Of a stretch of DNA of 64,000 nt, positions 63,329 to 64,000 are shown one piece after another; positions within the stretch are counted from its first letter, which is position 1; each line of letters starts with the position of its first letter. A program made the position numbers and the translations under genes. The DNA is from JBBRBB01 sp963830175 (GTDB lineage: Bacteria; Bacteroidota; Bacteroidia; Chitinophagales; Chitinophagaceae): positions 62,001 through 126,000 of the forward strand of contig CAWHKV010000004.1 in assembly GCA_963830175.1 (NCBI GenBank). The letters are read 5' to 3'. Under the pieces are notes generated by a model, which ran no database searches, was not told where the DNA came from, and saw nothing but the letters and a program-made list of their open reading frames with translations.

Positions 63329-64000
63329 TTAATCTGATTCATATTCAAGTTTAACGGTAATTGTAGCCGTTTTTCTTTTAGAAGAAGTGTTATACGAACC
63401 GCCCCAGGAATATTCTTCCGAGGAGTTTTGTGCTACGATCTGAAAGACACCCATGCTTGCATTTTTAAGATCGCCAACCTTACTGCCTGCATTTTCGGCA
63501 ATTTTTTTTGCCCGTGTATTTGCGTCTTTGGTGGCTTCTGCAATCATCTCAATTTTTAAAGCTGCAAGTTTTGTATAATAATATTGAGGAATGTTGGAGT
63601 AAAATTCAATACCAGAGTTTATCAGTTCACTAACCTGCCTGCTGATGTCTTCAATTTTGTCCACTTCATTTGATTCAATTTGTACAATTTGAGTTAACCT
63701 GTATCCTGAAAATTCGCTTCGGGTACGGTTGCCGTTATTATCAAACTGGTCATCAAATTCTTTATTTATTTGCACGGCATTAAAAACCATGTTTTCATTT
63801 TTTATACCCTTGCCCAGAAGGTATTGCCTAATACTTTCTCTGTCTGCATCCAGTTGGGCATAGGCATCTTTTAGTTCCATACTTTTTTTTGTGAACGATC
63901 CGCTCCACACAATAAGGTCTGATACAAAATCCTTACTGCCTAAGCCGGTAACGGAGATTGTGTTGTTTGCCGCATTCCTGTTCTTTACAGCGGAGGCAAA
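63329..64000 (-). CDS. SIMPL-domain (DUF541) protein, 5' end outside the window
   Basis: The frame runs from the right edge to TAA at 63331-63329, giving at least 223 residues. It reads through the DNA without a start, so the N-terminus and any signal peptide lie beyond 64000. The visible part holds the SIMPL/DUF541 pattern: ISVTGLGSKDFVSDLIVWSG, AYAQLDADRESIRQYLLGKG, FSGYRLTQIVQIESNEVDKI, AEATKDANTRAKKIAENAGS and a final KTATITVKLEYESD. Such periplasmic proteins oligomerise; stress roles are suggested in other bacteria. The 145-bp spacer before the SDR gene shows nothing notable. Confidence 0.9.
   Translation of the reverse strand, partial: FASAVKNRNAANNTISVTGLGSKDFVSDLIVWSGSFTKKSMELKDAYAQLDADRESIRQYLLGKGIKNENMVFNAVQINKEFDDQFDNNGNRTRSEFSGYRLTQIVQIESNEVDKIEDISRQVSELINSGIEFYSNIPQYYYTKLAALKIEMIAEATKDANTRAKKIAENAGSKVGDLKNASMGVFQIVAQNSSEEYSWGGSYNTSSKRKTATITVKLEYESD

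Noticed and set aside
1..64000. tRNA, rRNA, CRISPR, riboswitch and replication-origin signals
   Set aside because: No cloverleaf-like segment, spaced direct repeats, conserved riboswitch core or DnaA-box cluster was recognised on reading either strand; absence by eye is not proof.

Overview
The window reads as a chromosomal segment of a Bacteroidota bacterium, most likely Chitinophagaceae or a close relative. The signs are moderate-to-low GC, a TonB-dependent receptor with a carboxypeptidase-regulatory-like N-terminus, a type IX secretion (T9SS) type A C-terminal domain, many SPII lipoproteins, Bacteroidota-type promoter elements (TAnnTTTG) and a ribosomal protein S1 with an acidic N-terminal extension. 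I found no rRNA, tRNA, CRISPR array, prophage or insertion sequence. The content is mostly housekeeping, stress and sensory genes.

Layout. 0-1.9 kb: the start of a delta-60-repeat protein, a decayed alpha/beta hydrolase with a 12-C tract in its signal-peptide region, and a frameshifted CBS protein. 2.1-11.1 kb: rpsA, a sulfotransferase, a cyclase/TolB-like/TPR sensor, an SLC13/TrkA-C permease and two lipoproteins. 11.1-15.3 kb: a dinB plus dnaE-type polymerase cassette, with dnaE split by one extra base. 15.4-20.9 kb: DUF2254, two MscS channels and a multi-PAS histidine kinase. 21.1-28.0 kb: a TonB receptor, a methyltransferase, a TIM-barrel hydrolase-like protein and a T9SS cargo protein. 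28.2-30.6 kb: a small membrane protein and an overlapping pair made of an RsbQ-like alpha/beta hydrolase and a PAS histidine kinase. 30.7-40.6 kb: GH13 amylase, DUF421, DUF2147, M28 peptidase, VOC, DUF1801, a divergent AraC/PhyH pair, a stand-alone HNH endonuclease and a dicarboxylate symporter.

40.7-47.8 kb is one tight minus-strand operon: FAD oxidoreductase, membrane 4Fe-4S protein, two GT2 glycosyltransferases, a lipoprotein and a polytopic glycosyltransferase. Four of its six genes carry single-base frameshifts, six of them in the 4Fe-4S gene alone. 47.9-49.1 kb: lipoprotein MsrA and MsrB. 49.3-53.9 kb: DUF6766, a PIF1-like helicase and DUF4153. 54.2-58.7 kb: a stress-flavoured set (alcohol dehydrogenase, YihY, OmpA lipoprotein, general-stress-17M-like, BON, DoxX). 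58.8-64.0 kb: HI0933-family flavoprotein, VOC, ClC, DUF1810, a frameshifted SDR and the C-terminal part of a SIMPL-domain protein.

Most notable observations. (1) A dispersed stem-loop repeat sits near rpsA and again before adh, with a compensatory base-pair change between copies. (2) The RsbQ-like hydrolase and PAS histidine kinase are translationally coupled, a plausible small-molecule perception module. (3) A redox-plus-glycosyltransferase operon has no function I can name. (4) Single-base indels are concentrated in a few genes, which points either to assembly error or to very recent decay. All family calls are from reading the translated sequence; no database search was run.
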